The notes under the pieces were generated by a model. It was not told where the DNA came from and searched no databases. It worked only from the letters and a program-made list of their open reading frames with translations. The translations under genes were made by a program, and so were the position numbers. Below, one piece after another: positions 48,911-56,890 of a stretch of 64,000 bases of DNA. The stretch covers positions 23,846 through 87,845 of the forward strand of contig DAIRVS010000002.1 in assembly GCA_036802685.1 (NCBI GenBank), in the 5' to 3' direction. How positions within the stretch are numbered: position 1 is the stretch's first letter; each line of letters opens with the position of its first letter. The stretch comes from HGW-17 sp938004375. Lineage in GTDB: Bacteria > Myxococcota_A > Polyangia > HGW-17.

Positions 48911-51144
48911 TCAGCCGGTTCTTCATCGCGCTGATCCGCTTCTACCGGAAATGGATCTCCCCCGCCAAGCGCCACCCCACCTGCCGCTTCGTCCCCACCT
49001 GCTCGGAGTACGCCCTCGAGGTTTTCCGTCATCGCGGCGCCTGGGTCGGTTTTTGGTTGACTATGTGGCGAATTTTGCGTTGTCATCCCTTCGCGCGCGG
49101 CGGCTATGACCCGCCGCCCATCCATCGCAAGACCCCGGAAGGAACCGGCATGAAGAACCTACCTGTCTGGATTTTCTCCTTGATATTCCTCGATATTTTA
49201 TCGGCCGCACCGGTCGGCGCCCAGCCTGCGCCCGCTCCGGCCCCCGCGGCCCAGCCCACGGCCCAGCCCGCGCCCGCACCGGCGCCTGCGCCAGCGGCCA
49301 CCCCTGTTCCCGACGCCACTCCGGTGGCCGCCCCGACCGCAGACGCCACACCGGTGGCCGCACCCGCCCCGCCGGCGCCGGTGCCCGCCCCGCCGGTCAC
49401 GGTCCCCGCTCCGGCGACCCGCCACCTGTATTTCACCGGCACGCCCTATGCTGGTGAACCGTCCGACGAGACCGATCCGCGCCTCGTCGTGGAGACCCCC
49501 CTCTACACCGCACGGCTCACCCGACTGGGCGCCGTTTTCTCCTCCTTCGTGCTGAAGAACCCGCAGTACCGCGAGCTGGTGATCCCCAAGGAGTTCTTGA
49601 AGGAGAAGCGCCGGGAGAAGCGGGATCAGCAGATGGACCTGATCAAGACCTGGTCTCCGATGTTCCTGCCGTTCCAGATGGAGATGGAGATCGAGCGCGA
49701 GGCCGAGACCCTCGACGCCCACTCGTTCTACCACGTGAAACGAGAGCTCAACTTCCGCCCGCTGCTGCAGCGCTGGGAGCTCGAGCGCCGCGCCGACTCG
49801 GACAAGGAGATCACGCTGGTGTTCCGCCTCGTGATCGACAACCCCTGCCCGGCCGGCGTCGAGGCCCCTCACGGCACCTGCTTCCCAGTTGAATTGAGGA
49901 AGATCTATCGCTTCTACCATGGCCGCTACGATCTGGACATGGCCGTCGAGGTCAAGAACCTGACGCCGGCCAAACTGAACCTCAAGAAGGCGCTCTTCCA
50001 CATGTTCAGCCTCCACGAGGGGGAGAGCTCCAGCGGCTTCTTCAACCCCGTCTCCGTCCAGAAAGAGGCGATCTGCTACCACGCCGACGGCGTGAGCGTG
50101 CAGAGCTTCGACGTCATCATGAACGGCCTCTCCGGCGGCTGCCTGGGCTGCAGCACGTCCTCCTGCTCCTGTCAGCGCACCCCGTCCAAGGCCAGCGAGT
50201 TCGCCCGGGGCGCCCGTTGGACCGGTATCGACGCCCGCTACTTCCTGATGGTACTCGTCAAGGACTACGCTGCCGACGACGGCGGCTGCCGCTTCGTCGC
50301 CCAGAAGATCCAGGAAATCCCCGGCTACGGTCTGATCAGCGCCCAACTCGACCTCAACGGACCCCGGCCCGTCGAGGGCAACCAGACGCTCACCCTGCCC
50401 TTCAAGCTCTATCTGGGTCCCAAGGATCTCAATTATCTCGAAGGGATCCGCGTGCACCGCTCCGGCGAGGAGAACGCCAGCGTCAACCCGAAGTTGACCG
50501 AATCCGTTGACTTCGGCCTGTTCTGGTTCATCGGCAAGCCCATGATGCTGGCCCTCAAGCTCGTGCAGAAGGTGGTCATCAACTGGGGCCTGGCCATCAT
50601 CCTGCTGACCCTGCTGATCAAGCTCGCCACCCTGTACTGGACCAACAAGAGCATGCGCAGCATGAAAAAGATGGCCCAACTCAAGCCGGAGATGGACGCC
50701 CTGCAGAAGCAGTACGCCAACAACCGGGAGAAGCTCAACCAGGAGGTCATGGCCCTCTACAAGAAACACGGCGTCAACCCACTCGGCGGCTGCCTGCCGA
50801 TGCTGTTCCAGATGCCGATCTACATCGCCTGGTACCAGGCGCTGATGGCCTCGGTCGAGTTGTACCGGGCGCCCCTGTTCGGATGGATCAACGACCTGAC
50901 CGCCCAGGATCCGTACTTCGTGCTGCCGATCCTCATGGGCCTGCTGATGTTCGTGCAGCAGAAGATGACGCCCACCGCCGGCGACAGCCAACAGGCGAAG
51001 ATCATGCTCTACACGATGCCGATCATGTTCACCGTCATCATGCTCTTCCTGCCCTCCGGACTCACGCTCTACATCCTCACCAACACCGTACTCGGGCTCG
51101 CCCACCAGTGGTACATGAACCACAGCGAAGATGCCCGCGCCTGA
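48907..51144 (+). CDS. YidD-YidC continuous reading frame
   Basis: The frame opens at TTG 48907 (overlapping the rnpA stop) with a complete YidD: RFYRKWISPAKRHPTCRFVP, TCSEYALEVF, HPFARGGYDPPP. Instead of a stop, a ten-residue linker leads directly into the YidC methionine at residue 82. YidD is a membrane-associated partner that helps YidC-mediated insertion and normally has its own stop. The cell may therefore make a 745-residue YidD-YidC fusion, separate YidC from the internal ATG, or both. Topology permits a fusion because both YidD and the YidC N-terminus lie in the cytoplasm. Confidence 0.75.
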   Translation: MISRFFIALIRFYRKWISPAKRHPTCRFVPTCSEYALEVFRHRGAWVGFWLTMWRILRCHPFARGGYDPPPIHRKTPEGTGMKNLPVWIFSLIFLDILSAAPVGAQPAPAPAPAAQPTAQPAPAPAPAPAATPVPDATPVAAPTADATPVAAPAPPAPVPAPPVTVPAPATRHLYFTGTPYAGEPSDETDPRLVVETPLYTARLTRLGAVFSSFVLKNPQYRELVIPKEFLKEKRREKRDQQMDLIKTWSPMFLPFQMEMEIEREAETLDAHSFYHVKRELNFRPLLQRWELERRADSDKEITLVFRLVIDNPCPAGVEAPHGTCFPVELRKIYRFYHGRYDLDMAVEVKNLTPAKLNLKKALFHMFSLHEGESSSGFFNPVSVQKEAICYHADGVSVQSFDVIMNGLSGGCLGCSTSSCSCQRTPSKASEFARGARWTGIDARYFLMVLVKDYAADDGGCRFVAQKIQEIPGYGLISAQLDLNGPRPVEGNQTLTLPFKLYLGPKDLNYLEGIRVHRSGEENASVNPKLTESVDFGLFWFIGKPMMLALKLVQKVVINWGLAIILLTLLIKLATLYWTNKSMRSMKKMAQLKPEMDALQKQYANNREKLNQEVMALYKKHGVNPLGGCLPMLFQMPIYIAWYQALMASVELYRAPLFGWINDLTAQDPYFVLPILMGLLMFVQQKMTPTAGDSQQAKIMLYTMPIMFTVIMLFLPSGLTLYILTNTVLGLAHQWYMNHSEDARA
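49150..51144 (+). CDS. yidC: Membrane protein insertase YidC (internal start within the YidD frame)
   Basis: 664 residues from ATG 49150, which has AAGGA about seven bases upstream. TM1 (LPVWIFSLIFLDILSA) is followed by a ~95-residue Pro/Ala linker, the periplasmic P1 beta domain (about residues 95-440) and the conserved five-helix core (GLAIILLTLLIKLATLYWTN, GGCLPMLFQMPIYIAWYQAL, TLYILTNTVLGLAHQW). YidC inserts and folds inner-membrane proteins. The P1 domain carries an unusual cysteine cluster, C-x2-C-x4-C-x-C, at codons 50140-50172. The 3' end overlaps mnmE by 14 bases. Confidence 0.95.
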   Translation: MKNLPVWIFSLIFLDILSAAPVGAQPAPAPAPAAQPTAQPAPAPAPAPAATPVPDATPVAAPTADATPVAAPAPPAPVPAPPVTVPAPATRHLYFTGTPYAGEPSDETDPRLVVETPLYTARLTRLGAVFSSFVLKNPQYRELVIPKEFLKEKRREKRDQQMDLIKTWSPMFLPFQMEMEIEREAETLDAHSFYHVKRELNFRPLLQRWELERRADSDKEITLVFRLVIDNPCPAGVEAPHGTCFPVELRKIYRFYHGRYDLDMAVEVKNLTPAKLNLKKALFHMFSLHEGESSSGFFNPVSVQKEAICYHADGVSVQSFDVIMNGLSGGCLGCSTSSCSCQRTPSKASEFARGARWTGIDARYFLMVLVKDYAADDGGCRFVAQKIQEIPGYGLISAQLDLNGPRPVEGNQTLTLPFKLYLGPKDLNYLEGIRVHRSGEENASVNPKLTESVDFGLFWFIGKPMMLALKLVQKVVINWGLAIILLTLLIKLATLYWTNKSMRSMKKMAQLKPEMDALQKQYANNREKLNQEVMALYKKHGVNPLGGCLPMLFQMPIYIAWYQALMASVELYRAPLFGWINDLTAQDPYFVLPILMGLLMFVQQKMTPTAGDSQQAKIMLYTMPIMFTVIMLFLPSGLTLYILTNTVLGLAHQWYMNHSEDARA

Positions 51145-52408
51145 CGTCCTCCTCGAGGACACCATCTTCGCCGCCGCCACCCCCCCGGGGCACGGCGCCC
51201 TGGCCCTGGTCCGCGTGTCCGGGCCGCGGGCGCTGGCCCTCGTCTCCTCCCTGCCCGGCGCGCCCGGGACCTGGCGCCACGGACGCGCGAGGCGGCTGCG
51301 CCTGACGGGCCTCGACGACCTCGTGGCCACGGCCTTCCTGGCGCCGCGCAGCTACACGGGAGAAGACACCGTCGAGCTCAGCTGTCACGGCAGCCGGCTC
51401 ATCGTCGACCGGCTCCTCGCGGCGCTTCTGGCCGCGGGCGGGCGCCCTGCGGGGCCGGGGGAGTTCACCTACCGGGCCGTGCGCCACGGCAAATTGACCG
51501 TGGCCGAGGCCGAGCGGCTCGCCCATCGACTCCAGGCCCGGCTCCCCTGGGAGCTCGCCCTCGCCGAGACCGGCGAGGACGCCCGCGGGGCCTTCTCCGA
51601 CCTGCTCGACCGGGTGAACGCCGCCCGGGCCGATCTGGAGAGCGCCCTCGAGTTCGGAGAGGGGGATGGCCCCGACTGGGAGGCCCTGGCCTTCCCGATC
51701 CGCGCCCTGGCGGCCCAGGCCCGGCTGCAGGAGCGCTGGTCCCGGCTGCCCCGCGTGCTGCTCGTGGGTCCGGTGAACGCCGGGAAGAGCACGCTGCTCA
51801 ACCGCCTCTCGGGGTTCGACCGCGCCCTCGTCTCGGATCGGCCCGGCACGACCCGCGACTGGCTCGAGGTAGAGCTCCGGCACGACGGCGTCCCTTTTCT
51901 CCTGATCGACAGCGCCGGCCTGCGGGCGACGGAGGATCCCACCGACGTCGAGGCCGAGGGAATGCGCCTGACCCGCGCCCTGGCCGAGGACGCCGACGTC
52001 CTGGTCGCATTCCAGCCGTTCGACGGACCGGACCCGACCGCTACCCTGGTCGGCGGGGCCGGGGACCGGACGATCCGAGTCCTGGGCAAGGCCGACGTGA
52101 CCCCGGCGGTCCCGGGCCTGCTCGCCGTCTCCGGCCGCACGGGGGAAGGCGTGCTCGAGCTCCTGGAGCTCATCGTCGAGCGCCTGAGGGCGCGGCGCGA
52201 CCAGCCCCCGCGATGGTGGTTCCCCGCCCGGCTCGCCGCCCTCGCCCTGGAACTGGAGGCCGACTGGGAGCGGCTCGCGGCCGAACCCCTGGCCGAGGTC
52301 CGCGCCTGCCACCTGCGGGAGCTGGCCACCCGGCTCGAGGACCAACTCGAGGTTCCCCCGGCGGACCTGTACGGGATGATCTTCTCCCGGTTCTGCATCG
52401 GGAAGTGA
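51131..52408 (+). CDS. mnmE: tRNA uridine-5-carboxymethylaminomethyl modification GTPase MnmE
   Basis: 425 residues, somewhat shorter than the usual 450. Visible features are the N-terminal folate domain (PPGHGALALVRVSGPRA), G1 GPVNAGKST, G2 GTTRD, G3 DSAGL and the C-terminal FCIGK whose cysteine is conserved. With MnmG it modifies the wobble uridine of several tRNAs. The G4 motif, normally NKxD, reads GKAD. The start lies inside the yidC 3' end, as expected for the rpmH-rnpA-yidD-yidC-mnmE order. Confidence 0.95.
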   Translation: MPAPDVLLEDTIFAAATPPGHGALALVRVSGPRALALVSSLPGAPGTWRHGRARRLRLTGLDDLVATAFLAPRSYTGEDTVELSCHGSRLIVDRLLAALLAAGGRPAGPGEFTYRAVRHGKLTVAEAERLAHRLQARLPWELALAETGEDARGAFSDLLDRVNAARADLESALEFGEGDGPDWEALAFPIRALAAQARLQERWSRLPRVLLVGPVNAGKSTLLNRLSGFDRALVSDRPGTTRDWLEVELRHDGVPFLLIDSAGLRATEDPTDVEAEGMRLTRALAEDADVLVAFQPFDGPDPTATLVGGAGDRTIRVLGKADVTPAVPGLLAVSGRTGEGVLELLELIVERLRARRDQPPRWWFPARLAALALELEADWERLAAEPLAEVRACHLRELATRLEDQLEVPPADLYGMIFSRFCIGK

Positions 52409-52435
52409 CTTTTTGCCCGTTTGGCGGCAATCAGC

Positions 52436-52464
52436 TTGAGTTGGGAGGCTTCCACGGGTATAAG
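52436..52464 (+). promoter_or_regulatory. Predicted sigma-70-type promoter for ribH-nusB
   Basis: TTGAGT (52436-52441) and TATAAG (52459-52464) with a 17-base spacer. Predicted start near 52471 gives a ~16-base leader with GGAGG, too short for an FMN riboswitch. Confidence 0.65.
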
Positions 52465-52486
52465 GCCGACGAAGCGGAGGTGCGCG

Positions 52487-52957
52487 ATGACCCGGACCAT
52501 CGAAGGACAATTATTTGGTAAAGGATATAAAATTTGCATCGTGGTCGCCCGGTTCAATTCCCTGGTGACCGAGCGCCTGCTCGAGGGCGCCATCGACGCC
52601 TTCACCCGCTCCGGCCTCGACCCGGCCGACCTGACCATCGTGCGCACGCCCGGCTCCTTCGAGATCCCGGCCACCGCGCGGCGGGCGGTCGCCACCGGGC
52701 GCTACCAGGGCGTGGTCTGCCTTGGCGCCGTGGTCCGCGGCGACACCCCCCACTTCGACTATGTCAGCGCCGAGGCGATCAAGGGCGTCGCCCAGCTCTC
52801 CATGCAGGCCGACATCCCGGTGATCATGGGCATCCTGACCACCGACACCATGGAGCAGGCGCTGGACCGCGCGGGCGCCAAGGCCGGCAACAAGGGCTTC
52901 GAGGCCGCGCGCTCCCTGCTCGAGATGATCCACGTCTTCCAGGAGCTCGGTTCGTGA
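52487..52957 (+). CDS. ribH: 6,7-dimethyl-8-ribityllumazine synthase RibH
   Basis: 156 residues. VVARFNSLVTERLLEGA at the N-terminus, PGSFEIPATA, LGAVVRGDTPHFDYV (with the catalytic-region His) and GILTTDTMEQALDRAG are typical lumazine synthase motifs. It performs the penultimate riboflavin step. ATG 52487 has GGAGG seven bases upstream; an open frame extends upstream without family similarity. No other rib gene is nearby. Its stop overlaps the nusB start. Confidence 0.97.
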   Translation: MTRTIEGQLFGKGYKICIVVARFNSLVTERLLEGAIDAFTRSGLDPADLTIVRTPGSFEIPATARRAVATGRYQGVVCLGAVVRGDTPHFDYVSAEAIKGVAQLSMQADIPVIMGILTTDTMEQALDRAGAKAGNKGFEAARSLLEMIHVFQELGS

Positions 52958-53409
52958 CCTCCACCCCCAGATCCCGCGACCGCTCCGGCGGGCTGAACCG
53001 CTCCCGCCGCCGGGCCGCCCGCGAGCTCTCGCTGCAAGCCCTGTACGCCTGGGACGTGGGCCGCATGGAGCTCGACGGCGCGAACCTCGCGAACCCCTTC
53101 CGCACCGAGATCGAGGGCGAGCCGGACGACGCCTGGGTGCGTCACCTGCTCGGGCTCTTCGAGGCCAACGCCGACGAGATCGACGAGCGCATCCGCGGCG
53201 CCAACAGCCGCTGGCGCGTCGAGCGCATGGACAAGGTCGACCTCGCCATCCTGCGCCTGGGCGTGACCGAGCTCGCCTTCACCGACACCCCCGCCCAGGT
53301 CATCATCAACGAAGCCATCGAGCTGGCCAAGCGCTACGGCAGCGAGACCAGCGCCCGGTTCGTCAACGGCGTGCTCGATGCCGTCCGGAAATCCCAGCCC
53401 CGCCCCTGA
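52954..53409 (+). CDS. nusB: Transcription antitermination factor NusB
   Basis: 151 residues: RRRAARELSLQALYAWDVGR at the N-terminus, RVERMDKVDLAILRLGVTEL, PAQVIINEAIELAKRYGSE and FVNGVLDAVRK are all family hallmarks. NusB with NusE binds boxA RNA in rRNA operons. The GTG start overlaps the ribH stop (GTGA), the common ribH-nusB arrangement. A basic N-terminal extension of about 17 residues is present. Confidence 0.96.
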   Translation: MTSTPRSRDRSGGLNRSRRRAARELSLQALYAWDVGRMELDGANLANPFRTEIEGEPDDAWVRHLLGLFEANADEIDERIRGANSRWRVERMDKVDLAILRLGVTELAFTDTPAQVIINEAIELAKRYGSETSARFVNGVLDAVRKSQPRP

Positions 53410-55183
53410 GTTCCTCCCGTTGGGCTCGCCCCGCGTGACCGCCGGGACGTGCGGCCACAAGGCGGCCCGGCTCTCCGGGCTGCTGGCGGACTGCCTGCCC
53501 GTCCTCCCCGGCGCGGTCTGGGCCTCCGCCGACCCCCCCGGTCCCGGTGCGTGGGACGCCCTGGCCCGCGACCTGCCGCCCCCCTGGATCCTGCGCTCCT
53601 CCGGGCTGGTCGAGGACGGCACCGCCTCTTCGTTCGCCGGCTGCTTCCGCTCCGAGGGACCCGTGGCGGGCCCCACCGAGGCTGCCGGGGCCTTCGCCCG
53701 GATCCGCGAGGTGCCCGCCGCCGCCCGCGTCATCTGTGATCTGCATGGCGTCGAGGCCCAGCCCCCGGCGGTGCTGGTCCAGCCCTGGCACACCTTCTCC
53801 CTGACCGGGGTCGCGCTCTGGCCCCGGCCGTCGGAGCCGGACGGCCTGCGGGTGGAGGGCTCCGCCGCGGGCCGCGTGGTCGGGGGCGACCCCCCGGGGC
53901 CCCTGCCCGACGCGCTGGTCGTCGGCGTGCGACGCCTGGCCGAGGCCCTCCCCTCCGCCCTCCGGGCCGGCGGGCTCGACCTCGAATGGGGGGCCGACGC
54001 GGACGTCGGGGCCGGCTGGACGCTCACCCTGCTCCAGGTTCGCCCCCTGCTCCCTTCCCCGGCCGAGCCCCCCGGGTACATGGCCAGGGGAACCTGGACC
54101 CGCAACGTCCACCACCACCCGAAGGCGCTGTCCGTCTTCTACGCCTCGATCGTCGAGGCCTCCCGGGAACGCGCGGGGCTTTCCCAGGGTGCCTGGCTCG
54201 GCCGGCTCTACGAGGGCGACCTGCCCCCGCGGACACCGACGACGACCCCCATTCAGGTTCCCGCGGGACCCCTGGAGTCCCAGCGAGCGCACCTGGCCCG
54301 TCAGGTGGACCGGTTCCTGCGCTTCGCCCGCGGTTACCTCACCCGCCGGCGCCCGGTGCGCCCGGGCGCGAACTGTCTGGCCGCCCTCCTCGCCGCGGCC
54401 CCGGCGGCGCCCGGACCCGAACGGGACCGCTGGCTCCGGTTCTGCGCGGTCTTCCCCGAGGTGTGGGATCCCCGGGCCGAGTCCGTCGGACCGGCCCTGG
54501 AGCGGCTGCAGGCCGCCCGCGGCGCCTCCCCCGGATCGTCGGTCCCTGGCGGCGCCCCCTGGCGGGTCTTCGCCGAGGCGGTGGACAGCCGGGAGCAGGA
54601 CGACTGGGTGTTCGCGCGCATGCTTCGGACCCTGCGCGAGGCCTGCCTGGCGTGGGGCGAGGCCGCCGTGGCCAGGGGCTGGATCGCGCGCCCCGAAGAC
54701 GCTTTTTTCCTGACCCTGCCGGAGTTGAGCTCCGGCGAGCGCCCCGCCCTCGGACTCCCGGAGCGCCGGGCCGCCCTCGCCGTCGCCCAGGAGGCCCTCC
54801 TGGCCCCGTTCCGGGTGGTCGACGGCGTCCCCGTGGTCGAACCCATCCCCGACGAAACCCCGGCGGAGGAACTGCAAGGCCAGGGCGCGGTGCCCGGACA
54901 GGCCGAGGGGCCCGCAGGCCCCCTGCCCGGACCCGGGGAGGATGCACCCGGGCGCATCGCCGTCGTGGAGGCCCTCACCCCCCAGGACATCGTCTTTTTG
55001 CCCGGGGTCGCCGGGCTGGTGGTGGCGCGGCCCGGCGCCTGCGGCCACGCGGTGCTGATCGCCCGCGAGCTGGGCATCCCCACGGTCACGGGGGTGCTCC
55101 GCGCCGTGGAACGGATCCCCACCGGGGCACGCGTGCGCGTGGACGGCACCGGCAGCCGGGTGCTGCTGCTTCACGACTATTGA
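53378..55183 (+). CDS. PEP-utiliser / pyruvate phosphate dikinase-like protein, reduced form
   Basis: 601 residues. The N-terminal ~220 contain a shortened dikinase-type ATP-binding part (WILRSSGLVEDGTASSFAG, then LTLLQVRPLL). A Pro/Arg-rich helical middle of about 260 residues follows, and the C-terminus is a PEP-utiliser mobile domain with the phospho-histidine region ACGHAVLIARELGIPTVTG. The three-part plan resembles rifampin phosphotransferase and PEP synthase, but the ATP domain is small and the PEP-binding barrel is missing. Substrate unknown. ATG 53378 overlaps nusB; alternative TTG or GTG starts (53420, 53435) are possible, and no start has a clear Shine-Dalgarno. Confidence 0.75.
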   Translation: MPSGNPSPAPEFLPLGSPRVTAGTCGHKAARLSGLLADCLPVLPGAVWASADPPGPGAWDALARDLPPPWILRSSGLVEDGTASSFAGCFRSEGPVAGPTEAAGAFARIREVPAAARVICDLHGVEAQPPAVLVQPWHTFSLTGVALWPRPSEPDGLRVEGSAAGRVVGGDPPGPLPDALVVGVRRLAEALPSALRAGGLDLEWGADADVGAGWTLTLLQVRPLLPSPAEPPGYMARGTWTRNVHHHPKALSVFYASIVEASRERAGLSQGAWLGRLYEGDLPPRTPTTTPIQVPAGPLESQRAHLARQVDRFLRFARGYLTRRRPVRPGANCLAALLAAAPAAPGPERDRWLRFCAVFPEVWDPRAESVGPALERLQAARGASPGSSVPGGAPWRVFAEAVDSREQDDWVFARMLRTLREACLAWGEAAVARGWIARPEDAFFLTLPELSSGERPALGLPERRAALAVAQEALLAPFRVVDGVPVVEPIPDETPAEELQGQGAVPGQAEGPAGPLPGPGEDAPGRIAVVEALTPQDIVFLPGVAGLVVARPGACGHAVLIARELGIPTVTGVLRAVERIPTGARVRVDGTGSRVLLLHDY

Positions 55184-55226
55184 TTGTTTCGTGAAAAAGG
55201 CGTACCCATTGGGCCGGAGGCAGTCG

Positions 55227-56054
55227 ATGTATTCTATACGCCGCCCAGTCGTGGCGGGTCGCTTCTATCCATCCTCGGCGGACGGGCTCGAACGGGAGAT
55301 CCGGGGCCACCTGGCCCAGGCCACGCCGCTGGAGGTCGCGCCCCTGGCCGCCCTCTGCCCCCACGCGGGCACCGTGTACAGCGGCGGCACCGCGGGGCGG
55401 CTCATCGGCGCCCTCCCGGAGCTCCCGGACACCGTGATCCTGCTGGGCCCCAATCACACCGGACTTGGCGAGGCCGTCGCGGTGGCCCCCCATGATGCAT
55501 GGGAAACCCCCCTGGGGGAGGTGGCCCTGGACGGCCCGCTGCGGGAGCGGCTCCTGGCCCTCGGCCCGGAGTGGATCGCGGCCGACGCCAACGCCCACCG
55601 GCGGGAGCACAGCCTGGAAGTCCAGTTGCCCTTTCTGCAGTGCCGACGCCCCGATGTCCGGGTCCTCCCGGTGTGCCTGGGCTTCCATGATTATCTCCCC
55701 GCCGTCGAGCTCGCCCACCTGCTGGTGCAGGCCGCCGACGAGGTCTGCGGACGGGGTAAATATTTAATTATTGCCAGCACCGACATGAGCCATTTCCACC
55801 CGGAGAAGACCGCCCGGGAGCTGGACCAAGCCGCTCTCGAGCCCTTCCTGGCGCTGGACCCCGGGCGAGCCTGGGAGACCGTGACCTCGCGGGACATCTC
55901 CATGTGCGGGATCGTCCCGGCCGTCTGCGCCCTGAACGCCGCCCTGCTCCAGGGCGCCTCCCGGGCGCGGCTCATCCATTACACGACCTCGATGGAGACC
56001 TCCGGCGACGCCTCCTCCGTGGTCGGCTACGCAGCGATGGTGTTCTCCGCATGA
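55227..56054 (+). CDS. Memo-family protein (AmmeMemoRadiSam system protein B)
   Basis: 275 residues. MYSIRRPVVAGRFYPSSADG at the N-terminus, CPHAGTVYSGGTAG, LLGPNHTGLG, STDMSHFHP and the late CGIVPAVCALNA contain the His and Cys positions that bind metal in human Memo. Function in bacteria is unproven; the family often sits beside AMMECR1 and a radical SAM gene, neither of which is here. ATG 55227 has GGAGG seven bases upstream. The stop overlaps the next gene (ATGA). Confidence 0.93.
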   Translation: MYSIRRPVVAGRFYPSSADGLEREIRGHLAQATPLEVAPLAALCPHAGTVYSGGTAGRLIGALPELPDTVILLGPNHTGLGEAVAVAPHDAWETPLGEVALDGPLRERLLALGPEWIAADANAHRREHSLEVQLPFLQCRRPDVRVLPVCLGFHDYLPAVELAHLLVQAADEVCGRGKYLIIASTDMSHFHPEKTARELDQAALEPFLALDPGRAWETVTSRDISMCGIVPAVCALNAALLQGASRARLIHYTTSMETSGDASSVVGYAAMVFSA

Positions 56055-56890
56055 GCTACCTGAACCGGCTCCTGGCCGCCCTATGCATCCCTTTGGACCG
56101 CCTGCTCTCGCGCCTGATCGGCAAGGGCTTCGGCTTCAAGGACTTCTTCACGCTCATCAACCTGGCCGGCGGCACGGCGGGCATCTACCTCGCCATGATC
56201 GGCCGGCCCGTGGACGCCTCGTGGGCGGTCCTGCTGGGCTTCATCCTCGGGGACTCCCTGGACGGTTACGTGGCCCGGCTGACGGGCCACTCCAACCGCT
56301 TCGGCTCGGACTTCGACACCATCACCGACCACCTCGCCCAGGGCATCGCGCCGGCCTTCATCGTCTACTCCCACCTGGCCCCCGCGAACCTCGAACTGGG
56401 GATCGGAATGGCATTTTTACTCATCGCCTCCGGCAGCATCCGTCACGCGCGCAACACGGCGGTCTCCTTCGAGTTCAAGTTCTGCTGGAAGGGCCTCCCA
56501 CGGCCCATCGCGGCCATGCTGATCTTCTCGCTGTACAACTCCCGGCTGGTCTGGCAGCTTCCCGAGGCCCACTGGTGGCTCGCCGGCATCACGGCGGCCA
56601 TCGCCGCCGGCCTGCTCACCGACTTCCCGTTCGTCAGCCACCACGGCCGGCGTCTGCAGCGGTGGGTGGTGGCCGTCGTGCTGTTCGCCTACGTCGCCAC
56701 GATCGTCCAGGCGCTCTTCTACCGCCGCTTCGTATGGGAGTTTCTCTTCCTGAGCATGGCCGTCTACGTCTTCCTGGGGTGGATCATCATGCACCCGGAG
56801 GAGCGCGCTGAGTTCCGGGCCGCGGTCCGCCGCTGGCGCGACCAGCTCGAGGATCGCGGGACGACCCCGGACGACAAGGAGCCACGATGA
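56051..56890 (+). CDS. CDP-alcohol phosphatidyltransferase
   Basis: 279 residues, with several membrane helices. The class I CDP-alcohol signature DGx2ARx8Gx3Dx3D is complete within LDGYVARLTGHSNRFGSDFD and the following TITD. It transfers a phosphatidyl group from CDP-diacylglycerol to an alcohol; FKDFFTLINLAGG and the family resemblance fit a phosphatidylserine-synthase-like enzyme, but the acceptor cannot be assigned. It is coupled to the Memo gene and to the following phosphoesterase by ATGA overlaps. Confidence 0.9.
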   Translation: MSYLNRLLAALCIPLDRLLSRLIGKGFGFKDFFTLINLAGGTAGIYLAMIGRPVDASWAVLLGFILGDSLDGYVARLTGHSNRFGSDFDTITDHLAQGIAPAFIVYSHLAPANLELGIGMAFLLIASGSIRHARNTAVSFEFKFCWKGLPRPIAAMLIFSLYNSRLVWQLPEAHWWLAGITAAIAAGLLTDFPFVSHHGRRLQRWVVAVVLFAYVATIVQALFYRRFVWEFLFLSMAVYVFLGWIIMHPEERAEFRAAVRRWRDQLEDRGTTPDDKEPR

